Shown here: in pieces, positions 54,882-64,000 of the stretch
How the letters are laid out: each line of letters begins with the position of its first letter
How positions within the stretch are numbered: the stretch's first letter is position 1
DNA from: Pseudoalteromonas holothuriae
GTDB lineage: Bacteria; Pseudomonadota; Gammaproteobacteria; Enterobacterales; Alteromonadaceae
Direction of reading: 5' to 3'
NCBI RefSeq assembly: GCF_945859825.1
Contig: NZ_CAMAPC010000001.1
Location: 248,001-312,000, forward strand
DNA length: 64,000 nt
Notes under the pieces: model-generated
What the model was told of the DNA's origin: nothing
Seen by the model: the letters and a program-made list of their open reading frames with translations, nothing else
Database searches by the model: none
Program-made: the position numbers and the translations under genes

Positions 54882-55811
54882 ATGAAACTAACTAATTCTG
54901 CACTTTTGTTCTCTGTATTGAGTGCACTTTCATTAAATGCCTACGCGGATGTGTCAGTGTATGGTAAGGCGAACGTTTCACTGCAATCTAGTGATGATGG
55001 TGAAGGCTCTGCCACTGAAATAAAAAGTAATGCGTCGCGCCTTGGCTTTAAAGGCGCAGAAAAGTTAGAAGGTGGTTTAGAGGTTATCTATAAACTAGAG
55101 TTTCAGGTGGATGTGTCTGACGCCGACTCAAAAAATGGTAAAGATAATATTACCGCGCGTAACCAATATGTTGGTATTAAAGGCAATTTTGGTGAGGTTG
55201 TGATTGGTAGAAATGATACGGCTTATAAACAATCTCAAGGCAAACTTGACCTATTTAATGATTTAGAAGGTGATATTAAAAACCTATTTAAAGGCGAAAA
55301 CCGTCTAGGTAACTCAATTTCGTACAAATCTACCAGCTTTAATGGCTTTAAGTTTCTGGGGACTTTTATTGCTGAAGATAACAAAGACGGTGAAAACGGC
55401 TACTCAACTGCATTGACTTACGGTGATAGTAAGTTAAATAAAAGTGCTATTTATGCAGCCGTTGCAGTCGATAGTGAAGTGAATGGACGTGACGCCGTTC
55501 GTTTTGCCGTGCAAGGTAAAGTTGCTGACTTTAAACTTGGTGCCATGTTCCAAACCCAAGAAAAAGTGGATGGTTCAGAAGAAGCGGATGGTTATATGCT
55601 AAACGCTGCATACAGCTTTGGTGCAAATACACTCAAAGCACAATACCAAGTCATCGATTTTGACCAAGGTGACAAGCTAGATGGTGTATCAATTGGCATC
55701 GACCATAAGCTTAACAAAGCCACAAAATTATATGGCTTCTACTCAACGTTTGACGGTGACAATCAAGTTGAGCGTGATTACCTAGGTTTAGGTATTGAGT
55801 ATAAGTTTTAA
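54882..55811 (+). CDS. Gram-negative outer membrane porin
   Basis: 309 residues from the ATG at 54882, which follows AGGAA. A signal peptide ends after ALSLNAYA, followed by DVSVYGKANVSLQSS and a series of beta-strands (SRLGFKGAEKLEGGLEVIYKLEF-type) ending in a terminal Phe (LGIEYKF). This is a general trimeric porin. It is preceded by a 215-bp AT-rich region and is probably transcribed alone. Regulation cannot be read from the sequence. Confidence 0.9.
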   Translation: MKLTNSALLFSVLSALSLNAYADVSVYGKANVSLQSSDDGEGSATEIKSNASRLGFKGAEKLEGGLEVIYKLEFQVDVSDADSKNGKDNITARNQYVGIKGNFGEVVIGRNDTAYKQSQGKLDLFNDLEGDIKNLFKGENRLGNSISYKSTSFNGFKFLGTFIAEDNKDGENGYSTALTYGDSKLNKSAIYAAVAVDSEVNGRDAVRFAVQGKVADFKLGAMFQTQEKVDGSEEADGYMLNAAYSFGANTLKAQYQVIDFDQGDKLDGVSIGIDHKLNKATKLYGFYSTFDGDNQVERDYLGLGIEYKF

Positions 55812-55898
55812 CTCAAACCTGTAGGTGTAAGTGCTTTCGCTTAAACATTACCGGAAAATCTGAGCTAGCTTGTAACAAAGCTAGTTCAGCTTTATGGG

Positions 55899-56150
55899 TT
55901 AGATTTGTCTGGTCAAACGTAAATACTTTTCAGCCAATGTGTCTAAGTCTTCCTTGTGATTTGGGTCTGGCTTAATACAGTCAATTGGGCAGACACTAAC
56001 ACATGTCGGCTTATCATAATGGCCTACGCATTCAGTACATTTATCTGGGTCTATCTCGTAGATTTTCTTACCAAAATAAATTGCTTGATTGGGGCATTCT
56101 GGATCACACATGTCGCAGTTGATGCATTTGCTGTTAATCATCAAGGCCAT
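55899..56150 (-). CDS. yfhL: YfhL-like 2[4Fe-4S] ferredoxin
   Basis: 83 residues. The first cluster is C9-x2-C12-x2-C15-x3-C19; the second, with the usual insertion, is C38-x2-C41-x8-C50-x3-C54, plus C58. This matches the YfhL/Alvin-type ferredoxins. It starts two bases after the TrhP gene ends, so the two are co-transcribed; the ferredoxin may feed electrons to that enzyme, which is an inference from position. Confidence 0.9.
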   Translation of the reverse strand: MALMINSKCINCDMCDPECPNQAIYFGKKIYEIDPDKCTECVGHYDKPTCVSVCPIDCIKPDPNHKEDLDTLAEKYLRLTRQI

Positions 56151-56152
56151 GG

Positions 56153-57511
56153 TTAGACCTTTTTAAATGGATTGCGCGTATCTTGATTATGATCTAGGTT
56201 GCGCAAAAGTATTGCATGATCAAGGTTGATATCTTCAGGCAAAGGAATTTTTACGATATGACCAGAGCCTTTTGCATCGTCAATACGTTCACCTTTTTTG
56301 TTTTCCATGCGCTCAAGTTTAAACGCAATATTACCTTGTGGTGTCATAAGTTCTAGGCTGTGGCCGGTACAGAATTTATTTTTAACATCAATTTCTACCA
56401 AGCCATTATCATGACGCCCGAGTATTTCTCCTACAAACTGTTGCTTGTCAGATACCGAGTGACCGTATTCATAGTTTTGATAATCTTGGTGTGCATGGCG
56501 CTTTAAAAAACCTTCGGTGTAACCACGGTGTGCTAGGTTCTCTAGCGTACGCATCAGGTTAGGATCAAATGGTTTGCCAGCTACTGCGTCATCAATGGCT
56601 TTACGATACACTTGAGCGGTGCGCGCGACATAATAAAATGATTTTGTACGGCCTTCTATTTTTAAACTATGCACTCCCATTTTTGTGAGCTGCTCTACAT
56701 ATTGTACGGCACGCAAGTCTTTAGAGTTCATGATATAAGTGCCGTGTTCATCTTCAAAAGCGGGCATATATTCACCGGGCCGACCTTGCTCTTCAAGCAT
56801 AAATACTTCTGAAGAAGGTTGGCCTTCACCCAAAGTAGGGATCACTGACTTAGGGTCGATTTTATGAACTACGTCGCCCGTTTGCGTTTCTTTACCTAAC
56901 TTAACGTCATATTCCCAACGACAGGCATTGGTACAAGTACCTTGGTTTGGATCGCGTTTATTGATATAACCCGACAGCAAACAGCGGCCCGAATACGCCA
57001 TACACAGCGCACCATGCACAAATACTTCTAATTCAGTTTGTGGGCACAGAGTACGAATTTCAGCAATTTCTTCCAGTGACAACTCGCGAGATAAAATCAC
57101 TCGCTCAATCCCTTGTTTAGCCCAAAATTGTACGCTTGCGAAATTTACCGCATTGGCTTGTACTGATAAGTGTATGGGCATATCTGGCCACTTATCTCGC
57201 ACTAACATAATTAAACCAGGATCTGACATGATCAATGCATCCGGTCTCATGGCAATCACAGGTTCAATATCTCGTAAATATGTATTTACTTTTTTATTGT
57301 GTGGCGCAATATTCGATACTACATAGAGCTTTTTATTTTGTTGGTGGGCTTCATTGATACCTAGCGCGAGATTATCTAAATCAAATTCATTGTTACGTAC
57401 GCGTAAACTATAGCGAGGTTGTCCAGCATAAACTGCATCAGCACCGTACGCAAAAGCGTAACGCATATTCTTTAAACTACCCGCAGGCGAAAGGAGCTCA
57501 GGTATAAACAT
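56153..57511 (-). CDS. trhP: tRNA U34 hydroxylation protein TrhP (YegQ, peptidase U32 family)
   Basis: 452 residues. Typical U32 text: ELLSPAGSLKNMRYAFAYGADAVY, VFVHGALCMAYSGRCLLSGY, and the four cysteines in the CTNAC and GRC regions that probably bind a 4Fe-4S cluster. The family makes 5-hydroxyuridine at the wobble position of tRNA, using prephenate. It is followed after two bases by a ferredoxin gene. Length matches E. coli YegQ (about 453). Confidence 0.93.
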   Translation of the reverse strand: MFIPELLSPAGSLKNMRYAFAYGADAVYAGQPRYSLRVRNNEFDLDNLALGINEAHQQNKKLYVVSNIAPHNKKVNTYLRDIEPVIAMRPDALIMSDPGLIMLVRDKWPDMPIHLSVQANAVNFASVQFWAKQGIERVILSRELSLEEIAEIRTLCPQTELEVFVHGALCMAYSGRCLLSGYINKRDPNQGTCTNACRWEYDVKLGKETQTGDVVHKIDPKSVIPTLGEGQPSSEVFMLEEQGRPGEYMPAFEDEHGTYIMNSKDLRAVQYVEQLTKMGVHSLKIEGRTKSFYYVARTAQVYRKAIDDAVAGKPFDPNLMRTLENLAHRGYTEGFLKRHAHQDYQNYEYGHSVSDKQQFVGEILGRHDNGLVEIDVKNKFCTGHSLELMTPQGNIAFKLERMENKKGERIDDAKGSGHIVKIPLPEDINLDHAILLRNLDHNQDTRNPFKKV

Positions 57512-57716
57512 GGTAAAACCTCATCATTGAACTGGGTGCAAGCCAGCTGTTGGGGTCAAAATTGACTCAAAATCTAAAAACGGCGCAGTATAAGTAAAAT
57601 GCTAAATAGCGGTTTTGATGTAGATCATAAATTGTTTTGCTAGAGATCATCTTCGCTGGCGTATAAACCTTGCAACTTAACAAGCAAATGTAGTAGGTTT
57701 TTGCAGCTAAAACGCG

Positions 57717-57722
57717 TATAAT
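57717..57722 (+). promoter_or_regulatory. Candidate -10 box of ndk
   Basis: A perfect TATAAT sits 43 bp before the ndk ATG. The -35 position at the usual distance (about 57694-57699, TAGGTT) is weak. Confidence 0.4.
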
Positions 57723-57764
57723 TCGCGCCCGTCAATAATCACAAACTATTTTGGAGCAAAGAAG

Positions 57765-58196
57765 ATGGCTTTAGAGCGTACTTTTTCAATTATCAAGCCT
57801 GATGCGGTAGCTAAAAACCACATTGGTGCAATCTATAACCGTTTCGAATCAGCTGGTCTTAAGATCGTTGCTTCTAAGATGGTTCACCTTTCTCAAGAGA
57901 AAGCAGAAGGCTTCTACGCTGAACACAAAGAGCGTCCATTCTTTGGTGCTTTAGTGTCTTTCATGACTTCAGGTCCTGTAATGGTTCAGGTACTTGAAGG
58001 TGAGAACGCAGTACTTAAAAACCGTGAAATCATGGGGGCAACTAACCCTGCAGAAGCACTAGCTGGTACTTTACGTGCTGACTATGCAGACAGCATTGAT
58101 GAAAACGCGGTACACGGTTCAGATGCACCTGAATCAGCTGCGCGCGAAATTGCTTACTTCTTCGCAGAAGAAGAGCTTTGCCCACGTACTCGTTAA
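57765..58196 (+). CDS. ndk: Nucleoside-diphosphate kinase
   Basis: 143 residues, standard length. The phospho-histidine is H117 in [12 protein letters not shown] and the N-terminus [12 protein letters not shown] is typical. It balances nucleoside triphosphate pools. A TTGGAGC-type ribosome site precedes the ATG. A terminator follows, and rlmN starts about 200 bp later. Confidence 0.97.
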   Translation: MALERTFSIIKPDAVAKNHIGAIYNRFESAGLKIVASKMVHLSQEKAEGFYAEHKERPFFGALVSFMTSGPVMVQVLEGENAVLKNREIMGATNPAEALAGTLRADYADSIDENAVHGSDAPESAAREIAYFFAEEELCPRTR

Positions 58197-58217
58197 TTTT
58201 GAGTTTGTGTGCATGAA

Positions 58218-58241
58218 AGAAGGGCTTTTGGGCCCTTTTTT
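58218..58241 (+). terminator. Rho-independent terminator of ndk
   Basis: AAGGGC (58220-58225) pairs with GCCCTT (58232-58237) and runs into a T-run. Confidence 0.85.
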
Positions 58242-58392
58242 CATCCCTGTTGTGTTTTGCTAAAGGTTTAGTGAGTAGCATTTTGAGCATTTAGCAAAAC
58301 ACAAGCGTTAAGATTGTTATATCTGCGTGTTTTTTGTACAATGCGCGGCTAGCTTACTATTGTTATACCGTCACTTGAATTGAGGTTGTTTC

Positions 58393-59529
58393 ATGGCCAG
58401 TACTGAAAAAAAGATTAATTTACTTGATTTAAACCGAGAAGGAATGCGTGAGTTATTTGCTTCTTACGGTGAGAAGCCGTTCCGTGCTGATCAAGTGATG
58501 AAATGGATCTATCATTTTGGTATCGACGATTTTGAGCAAATGAGTAACGTTAATAAAAAGCTCAAAGCTAAGTTAGCGGCGGAATGTGAAATTGTAGCGC
58601 CTGAGATTTCAGTGAAGCAGGTTGCCAGCGATGGCACCATAAAGTACGCATTATTACTTGATGGTGGACAAGAAGTTGAGACTGTTTGGATCCCAGAAAA
58701 AGACCGTGCAACATTATGTGTGTCGTCACAAGTAGGTTGTGCGTTGGAGTGTACTTTTTGCTCAACAGCACAGCAAGGCTTTAACCGTAATTTAAAAGTG
58801 TCTGAGATCATTGGTCAGGTTTGGCGTGTTGCCAAAGACATTGGCCTACACGATGGTGATAGCACTAAGCGCCCAGTAACTAATGTTGTTATGATGGGTA
58901 TGGGTGAGCCACTTTTAAATCTCAATAATGTTGTCCCTGCGATGGAACTGATGATGGATGATTGGGCATTTGGTTTGTCTAAACGCCGTGTGACGTTGAG
59001 TACCTCAGGTGTAGTACCCGCGCTTGATATCTTGAAAGAAAAAATTGATGTTGCCTTAGCTATCTCTTTGCATGCGCCAAATAATGACTTGCGTGATGTA
59101 CTTGTACCAATTAACAAAAAGTACCCAATTGAAGAATTCTTGGCAGCATGTCGTCGTTATATCGATGGCTCAAAAGCGAACAAAGATGTCACCATAGAGT
59201 ATGTCATGTTGCAAGGTGTGAACGACAGCACTGATCAAGCGCATGAATTGGTAAAAGTGTTAAAAGGCACGCCATCTAAGATTAACCTTATTCCATTTAA
59301 CCCGTTTCCTGGTAACGAATATGGCCGTTCTAGCAACAGTCGTATAGACAGGTTCTCAAAAGTGCTGCAAGCGGCAGGTTTAACCTGTATTGTGCGCCGT
59401 ACACGTGGAGACGATATTGATGCGGCATGTGGCCAGTTAGTAGGCGATGTTGTGGATAGAACAAAGCGTCTGGCTAAAAAGCAGCAACGTGACGATAATG
59501 CCATTGCAGTGCAGGTCAACCCAAGCTAA
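58393..59529 (+). CDS. rlmN: 23S rRNA/tRNA adenosine-C2 methyltransferase RlmN
   Basis: 378 residues. Radical-SAM cluster ligands C116-x3-C120-x2-C123 (CALECTFC) and the C-terminal catalytic Cys (C346 in AACGQL) are present, as are GMGEPL and SLHAPN. It methylates A2503 of 23S rRNA and A37 of some tRNAs. It lies between ndk and pilW, as in related genera. Confidence 0.96.
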   Translation: MASTEKKINLLDLNREGMRELFASYGEKPFRADQVMKWIYHFGIDDFEQMSNVNKKLKAKLAAECEIVAPEISVKQVASDGTIKYALLLDGGQEVETVWIPEKDRATLCVSSQVGCALECTFCSTAQQGFNRNLKVSEIIGQVWRVAKDIGLHDGDSTKRPVTNVVMMGMGEPLLNLNNVVPAMELMMDDWAFGLSKRRVTLSTSGVVPALDILKEKIDVALAISLHAPNNDLRDVLVPINKKYPIEEFLAACRRYIDGSKANKDVTIEYVMLQGVNDSTDQAHELVKVLKGTPSKINLIPFNPFPGNEYGRSSNSRIDRFSKVLQAAGLTCIVRRTRGDDIDAACGQLVGDVVDRTKRLAKKQQRDDNAIAVQVNPS

Positions 59530-59656
59530 TGCTGGGTTAGTGCTGTAATAACATAGCAGATTGCACTTTAAATCCGTTCTTATAGTAAAAAATAGATGAA
59601 TCATAAGGACTTTTAGGTAGTATAAGGACTCAATGTTATTACATAAAGGGTTGTGC

Positions 59657-61195
59657 ATGCGTGCTTGTTTTATTTCTCTTGTCGCTGTGAGTTTTTTAGC
59701 TGGGTGTGTGACTGAGACAAGCTCTGTTACCCGCAATAAACCAAATGTCAGAAATGAAGTTAATAATCAAGAAGCGGCAAAAACTCGTATTACATTGGCA
59801 TTGCAATATTTAAGAGCAGGCAATAATAGTCAAGCCAAGTATAATTTAGAAAAAGCATTACAATTAGCACCTGAGTTACCTCAAGGTCATTACTCCTTAG
59901 CCTATTATTATGAGTTGGTAGGCGAAGAGGAGCGAGCAGAAAAAGCTTATCAAAAAGCATTGCATCTTAACCCACATGATCCAAATACGTTAAATAATTA
60001 CGGCACATTTTTGTGCCGAATTGGCAAATATAAAGTTGCGAGTGAGCAGTTCTTTAAGGCCATAGACGTACCGAGTTACTTAGGTGTATCTCGCAGTTAC
60101 GAAAACTTAGCGTTATGCGAAATTAAACAAGATAACTTCTCTACAGCTGAAGATTATTTAAATAGCGCCATCGCACATGATGGTCGTAGCCAGTCAGCTT
60201 TGATTGGCTTAGCAGCCTTGTTTTACGCCAAAAGTGACTTGCACCAAGCTAAAGGTGTATTAGCAAATTATTCAGATAAAGGGTTTATTTCGCCGCGCAG
60301 TATGCAGTTACAATATTTAGTACATGTTAGTATGGGGCATTTACAAAAGGCGCAAGAAATTGCAGACCTATTAATTCAAACTTACCCTGAGTCGTCCCAA
60401 GCAAGAGCTTTGTTGAATGAAAACACAAAAAACAGCGAGTTTGTTCGGTTAAAAGAGCAGTATCGTATTGCTCAACTAAAAAAAATAACGCAGAAATCAC
60501 CATCGCGTGTGTCACATCAACCAAAGATAAAAATTAAGCGTAAAATAGTAAATGATTTAGGTGCGCAGAGTGTGCCCAGTAGTAGCCAGTCTTTACGTAG
60601 TAATAAGGCTAAGTTCACTGCGCATTCAGGCAATGAAACTACTATAGCGAGCGAACAGGTTGAAGAGACTGCTTCGCAAACAACAAAGCAAGTCAATGAG
60701 GTATCGACGTCAAGCGCTCTTACGAGCAATAATACAACAACAGGTGTTGTTCGTTTTTATGAACCTAATCCAAATGATGTGCGATTTGAACCTAACTCAG
60801 GAACTGTTGTGAAAACACACGATGTTTCTAAAATGAATACGCACAGCATGCGGTTGATAAATGAAAAAATACGTGCCCCTGAAGTGCCGTTTCATATAAT
60901 GGGAATGGGTGAGAATATATTTAGTTTATCAGTGAAATATGATATCAAGCTGGTTGATTTACTGCGTTGGAATAATTTAAGCGAATCAGATAAAGTGGTG
61001 GCTGGTCAAAATATTTATCTTAATAACCCCTCCATCATCCATGCCATAAAAGCGGGTGATACTTTGTTCAAAATAGCGACTCAACATGGATTGCTGATCG
61101 ATGATTTAATGCGATGGAATGATTTAACACCGGATGTGGCCTTAAAAGAAGGTCATGGATTATTGATAGTGGACCCTGATAGTTACGTTTTATGA
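59657..61195 (+). CDS. pilW: Type IV pilus biogenesis lipoprotein PilW/PilF with two C-terminal LysM domains
   Basis: 512 residues from the ATG at 59657; an ATG at 59633 is also possible. A lipobox AGC ends the signal (SFLAGCVTE), followed by five to six TPR repeats (about 40-250; ALQYLRAGNNSQAKYNLEKA, LNNYGTFLCRIGKYKVA), as in PilW/PilF pilotins for the PilQ secretin. A disordered Ser/Thr-rich linker leads to two LysM domains (about 400-445 and 455-505), which bind peptidoglycan. The usual PilW has no LysM. The stop overlaps rodZ (ATGA). Confidence 0.88.
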   Translation: MRACFISLVAVSFLAGCVTETSSVTRNKPNVRNEVNNQEAAKTRITLALQYLRAGNNSQAKYNLEKALQLAPELPQGHYSLAYYYELVGEEERAEKAYQKALHLNPHDPNTLNNYGTFLCRIGKYKVASEQFFKAIDVPSYLGVSRSYENLALCEIKQDNFSTAEDYLNSAIAHDGRSQSALIGLAALFYAKSDLHQAKGVLANYSDKGFISPRSMQLQYLVHVSMGHLQKAQEIADLLIQTYPESSQARALLNENTKNSEFVRLKEQYRIAQLKKITQKSPSRVSHQPKIKIKRKIVNDLGAQSVPSSSQSLRSNKAKFTAHSGNETTIASEQVEETASQTTKQVNEVSTSSALTSNNTTTGVVRFYEPNPNDVRFEPNSGTVVKTHDVSKMNTHSMRLINEKIRAPEVPFHIMGMGENIFSLSVKYDIKLVDLLRWNNLSESDKVVAGQNIYLNNPSIIHAIKAGDTLFKIATQHGLLIDDLMRWNDLTPDVALKEGHGLLIVDPDSYVL

Positions 61196-62127
61196 AACAA
61201 GAAAACATCGAAATGGAAGAACAAAAGCCTACTATAGGGCAATCGCTTCATACAGCTAGAGTCTCAGCTGGATTAAGTGTTGAAGATGTGGCGCAGCGTT
61301 TGAAGTTAACAACAGTGCAAATATCTAAGTTAGAACAAGATGAATATCAAGACTTAGGGCCAGTGACTTTTACTCGTGGTTATATCAAAAGTTATAGTAG
61401 TTTACTTGGTTTAGATGCGCATCATTTGCTTGATCTGATGGATGCGCCCAAAGCGCCAGAAGCAACTAAAAAAATGCAAAGTTTTTCTCGTCGTACAGAA
61501 AAAGAAGCCAGTGATAATCGTTTAATGGTTTTTAGCTATTTAATTTTAGCGCTGGTACTTGGCTCTTCAGGCATTTGGTATTGGCAAACCAGCGATGAAC
61601 CAATAGATACTAAGGGACAAACAGCTCCTGAAGCAACAGTATCTGAATCAGTTGAGCAGCAAACTGTAATTGAGAAAAATATCGAAACAGTCAAAGAAAA
61701 CCCTGATGCAGTTGCGCAAAGTTCTGTTATTAACACCATAAATATATTAGATAAAGATAATACAGAGGTAAGTCTTCAAACAACACTTTTGGATGACTCC
61801 CCTGTTATTGAGCAAGTGGATGTGCAGCCAAAAGTAGAGAACTTAACCCCTCAGTCAATAGCAAATAAAAAAGATGCATCTTTAAGTATTATTATTATGC
61901 GTTTTAGTGATGATAGCTGGGTTGAGATTTTTGATGCAACCGAACAGCGAGTTGCATTTGGGGTAAAAAAAGCCGGTTATACCATGACAGTACAGGGAAA
62001 AGCACCTTTTTCAGTGGTGTTGGGTAAACATCAAGTTGTTGATGTAGAACTGGATGGTCAATTGGTTGACTTATCCGCTCTTCCTCGCAATCGTTTAGCA
62101 AAATTTAAATTACCGTTAGCAGAGTAA
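61192..62127 (+). CDS. rodZ: Cell-shape protein RodZ
   Basis: 311 residues. N-terminal Xre-type helix-turn-helix (about 15-80; GLSVEDVAQRLKLTTVQISKLE and FTRGYIKSYSSLLGL), a membrane helix at about 107-125, and a periplasmic C-terminal domain (VEIFDATEQRVAFGVKKAGY). It links MreB to the cell wall machinery. Its ATG overlaps the pilW stop, so translation is coupled. A nearby internal ATG (61213) is a possible alternative start. Confidence 0.94.
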   Translation: MKQENIEMEEQKPTIGQSLHTARVSAGLSVEDVAQRLKLTTVQISKLEQDEYQDLGPVTFTRGYIKSYSSLLGLDAHHLLDLMDAPKAPEATKKMQSFSRRTEKEASDNRLMVFSYLILALVLGSSGIWYWQTSDEPIDTKGQTAPEATVSESVEQQTVIEKNIETVKENPDAVAQSSVINTINILDKDNTEVSLQTTLLDDSPVIEQVDVQPKVENLTPQSIANKKDASLSIIIMRFSDDSWVEIFDATEQRVAFGVKKAGYTMTVQGKAPFSVVLGKHQVVDVELDGQLVDLSALPRNRLAKFKLPLAE

Positions 62128-62133
62128 CCTTCT

Positions 62134-63252
62134 ATGTTTTCAGAATCTCCAATAAAGCGCAGAAAATCTACCCGCATTAATGTAGGGCATGTTCCTATCG
62201 GAGATGGGGCACCGATTGCAGTGCAATCAATGACAAATACAAATACGCTTGATATCGATGCTACAGTTGCGCAAATTCGTGCAATTGCAGAGGCTGGTGC
62301 GGACATTGTGCGAGTATCTGTACCAACAATGGATGCGGCTGAAGCATTCAAAAGCATTAAAGAGCAAGTAGATGTCCCACTGGTTACAGATATTCATTTT
62401 GATTATCGTATTGCGTTAAAAGTAGCACAATATGGTGCAGACTGCTTGCGTATCAATCCTGGTAATATTGGTTCTGAAGATAGAATTAGGGCGGTGGTTG
62501 ATGCAGCATCTGAGCGTAACATTCCTATTCGAATTGGTGTCAACGGTGGCTCTTTGGAGCGTGACTTACAAGAAAAATATGGAGAACCAACACCAGAGGC
62601 ATTGCTTGAGTCAGCAATGCGGCATGTTGAAATATTACAGCGCCTTAATTTTGAACAATTTAAAGTGTCAGTTAAGGCTTCTGACGTGTTTTTAGCGGTG
62701 GGGGCTTATCGTTTATTGGCAAAAGAAATTGATCAACCCCTGCATTTAGGGATCACTGAAGCGGGTGGTTTTAGATCGGGTTCAGTAAAGTCTGCTGTCG
62801 GATTAGGTATGCTGCTGGCTGAAGGGATTGGCGATACATTACGAGTTTCATTGGCTGCAGACCCTGTACAAGAAATCAAGGTAGGTTTTGATATCTTAAA
62901 GTCGCTACGTATTCGTTCTCGCGGTATTAACTTTATCGCCTGCCCGAGTTGCTCACGTCAAGAGTTTGATGTAGTTAATACGATGAACCAGCTTGAAGAG
63001 CGACTTGAAGACATCATCACACCTATCTCAGTATCTGTCATTGGCTGCGTTGTTAATGGCCCTGGAGAGGCACTTATCAGTGATATAGGCCTTGCAGGTG
63101 CAAATCGTCGTTCGGGTTTATATATCAACGGTGAACGTCAAAAGTTGCGCATTGATAACGATAATATTGTTGAGCAACTAGAGTCACAGGTACGAGAGTT
63201 TGTTGCCAAAAAAGAACAGCAACCAGAAATAGAGATTAAGATTGTTGAGTAA
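62134..63252 (+). CDS. ispG: 4-hydroxy-3-methylbut-2-enyl-diphosphate synthase IspG
   Basis: 372 residues. The 4Fe-4S ligands lie in [11 protein letters not shown] and [10 protein letters not shown], and the N-terminus has VQSMTNTNT. It performs the penultimate step of the MEP isoprenoid pathway. It follows rodZ by 6 bp and precedes hisS, the order of E. coli. Confidence 0.97.
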   Translation: MFSESPIKRRKSTRINVGHVPIGDGAPIAVQSMTNTNTLDIDATVAQIRAIAEAGADIVRVSVPTMDAAEAFKSIKEQVDVPLVTDIHFDYRIALKVAQYGADCLRINPGNIGSEDRIRAVVDAASERNIPIRIGVNGGSLERDLQEKYGEPTPEALLESAMRHVEILQRLNFEQFKVSVKASDVFLAVGAYRLLAKEIDQPLHLGITEAGGFRSGSVKSAVGLGMLLAEGIGDTLRVSLAADPVQEIKVGFDILKSLRIRSRGINFIACPSCSRQEFDVVNTMNQLEERLEDIITPISVSVIGCVVNGPGEALISDIGLAGANRRSGLYINGERQKLRIDNDNIVEQLESQVREFVAKKEQQPEIEIKIVE

Positions 63253-63419
63253 GTTCAAAGGCATTATTCAAGTAATATTTTTATGTTAGCAATGGGTCAG
63301 TCTTCGCCGTAGGTCGCATTTTCAGTCGGTTTGGGTATAATGAGCGATTCATTTTTTACGCAAGTCAGGTACTTTGCGGCGATCGCATTGATAAAAAACA
63401 GATTTATTTAGGAATTTCA

Positions 63420-64000
63420 GTGGCAAAACAAATTCAAGCAGTTCGTGGTATGAACGACTGCCTACCTGGTACAACGCAAGTGTGGCAGAAAGTAGAAGAT
63501 ATATTGCGCAAAACGGTGGCGTCTTATGGCTATCAAGAGATCCGTTTTCCTATTGTTGAGTCTACTGATTTATTTAAACGCTCTATCGGTGAAGTAACCG
63601 ACATCGTTGAAAAAGAAATGTACACTTTTGAAGACCGCAGTGGTGATAGTCTCACTTTACGTCCTGAAGGTACGGCTGTATGCGTACGAGCCGGTAATCA
63701 AAATGGCTTATTGTATAACCAAGAGCAACGCTTTTGGTATATGGGGCCAATGTTTCGACATGAGCGTCCACAAAAAGGTCGTTACCGTCAGTTTCATCAG
63801 TTTGGTGTAGAAACATTTGGTATAGCCAGTGCTGATATCGATGCTGAAATCATTCTACTAACGGCACGTTTATGGGAAACGTTTGGTATTAGTCAGTATG
63901 TGCGTTTAGAGATAAATTCTTTGGGCTCGAATGAAGCTCGAGCACAATATCGAGATGCCTTAGTCGCATTCTTAGAGTCGCATATCGAGCAGTTAGATGA
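63420..64000 (+). CDS. hisS: Histidyl-tRNA synthetase, 3' end beyond the window
   Basis: The GTG start at 63420 has a TAGGAA site upstream. 193 residues are visible. Class II motifs: [27 protein letters not shown] (motif 2 region), [24 protein letters not shown]. The frame runs off the window without a stop. Typical length is about 425 residues, so just under half is seen. Confidence 0.95.
   Translation, partial: MAKQIQAVRGMNDCLPGTTQVWQKVEDILRKTVASYGYQEIRFPIVESTDLFKRSIGEVTDIVEKEMYTFEDRSGDSLTLRPEGTAVCVRAGNQNGLLYNQEQRFWYMGPMFRHERPQKGRYRQFHQFGVETFGIASADIDAEIILLTARLWETFGISQYVRLEINSLGSNEARAQYRDALVAFLESHIEQLD

Overview
The window is AT-rich bacterial DNA from a marine gammaproteobacterium, most likely Alteromonadales and close to Pseudoalteromonas. 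I base this on gene order and protein style (suhB-trmJ-iscRSUA-hscBA-fdx, maoP beside an hdfR-like LysR gene, ndk-rlmN-pilW-rodZ-ispG-hisS, many c-di-GMP proteins, an ISAs1-family element). No database search was possible, so the genus is an inference.

Layout. (1) 1-6169: the end of an unusual enzyme operon, cut by the window edge. It holds a fused aminodeoxychorismate synthase, a benzoate-CoA-ligase-like adenylating enzyme with an unrecognised N-terminal part, a haem-oxygenase-like diiron oxidase related to CADD/PqqC, and a class II aldolase. It looks like a pathway that builds and processes an aminobenzoate-type acid, and it is the best candidate for an undescribed system. It ends in a 16-bp perfect-arm terminator and is followed by an ISAs1-family element with 10-bp target duplications. 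(2) 7.6-17.0 kb, minus strand: two small genes, then a copper/silver efflux operon (small Met/Cys/His-rich secreted protein, cusC, cusB with two CusF-like domains, cusA) extended by two PepSY membrane proteins, one carrying a 2Fe-2S ferredoxin domain. (3) 17.3-20.1 kb: an EAL-CBS-GGDEF protein and a periplasmic binding protein. (4) 20.4-28.1 kb: conserved core block suhB, trmJ and the complete isc Fe-S operon behind three IscR boxes. (5) 28.6-41.6 kb: accessory metabolism. This includes an FGE-like exported protein with a CadC-like regulator, a LysR gene with a divergent NAD(P)-binding protein, an aldehyde dehydrogenase, an N-acetylhexosamine salvage module (nucleotidyltransferase, NahK-like kinase, GH109 glycosidase, NTF2-like lipoprotein) and a thiamine salvage trio (thiamine-binding protein, PnuT, kinase). 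(6) 41.9-57.5 kb: tRNA-Arg(CCG), a ZntB-like transporter, a RimB-RimK-M14 operon, a small MscS channel, an Omp85-type protein, recQ, a thioesterase, rarD, a REC-REC-GGDEF protein, maoP/hdfR, a porin, and a ferredoxin-trhP pair. (7) 57.7-64.0 kb: core block ndk, rlmN, pilW (with LysM extension), rodZ, ispG and the start of hisS, cut by the right edge.

How it fits together: two conserved housekeeping blocks, isc and ndk-hisS, frame about 29.7 kb of more variable genes, and the left 20 kb is also accessory. Fe-S supply (isc) serves several nearby clients: rlmN, ispG, the YfhL-like ferredoxin and IscR itself. Sugar and vitamin salvage modules and c-di-GMP enzymes suit a particle- or host-associated marine life.
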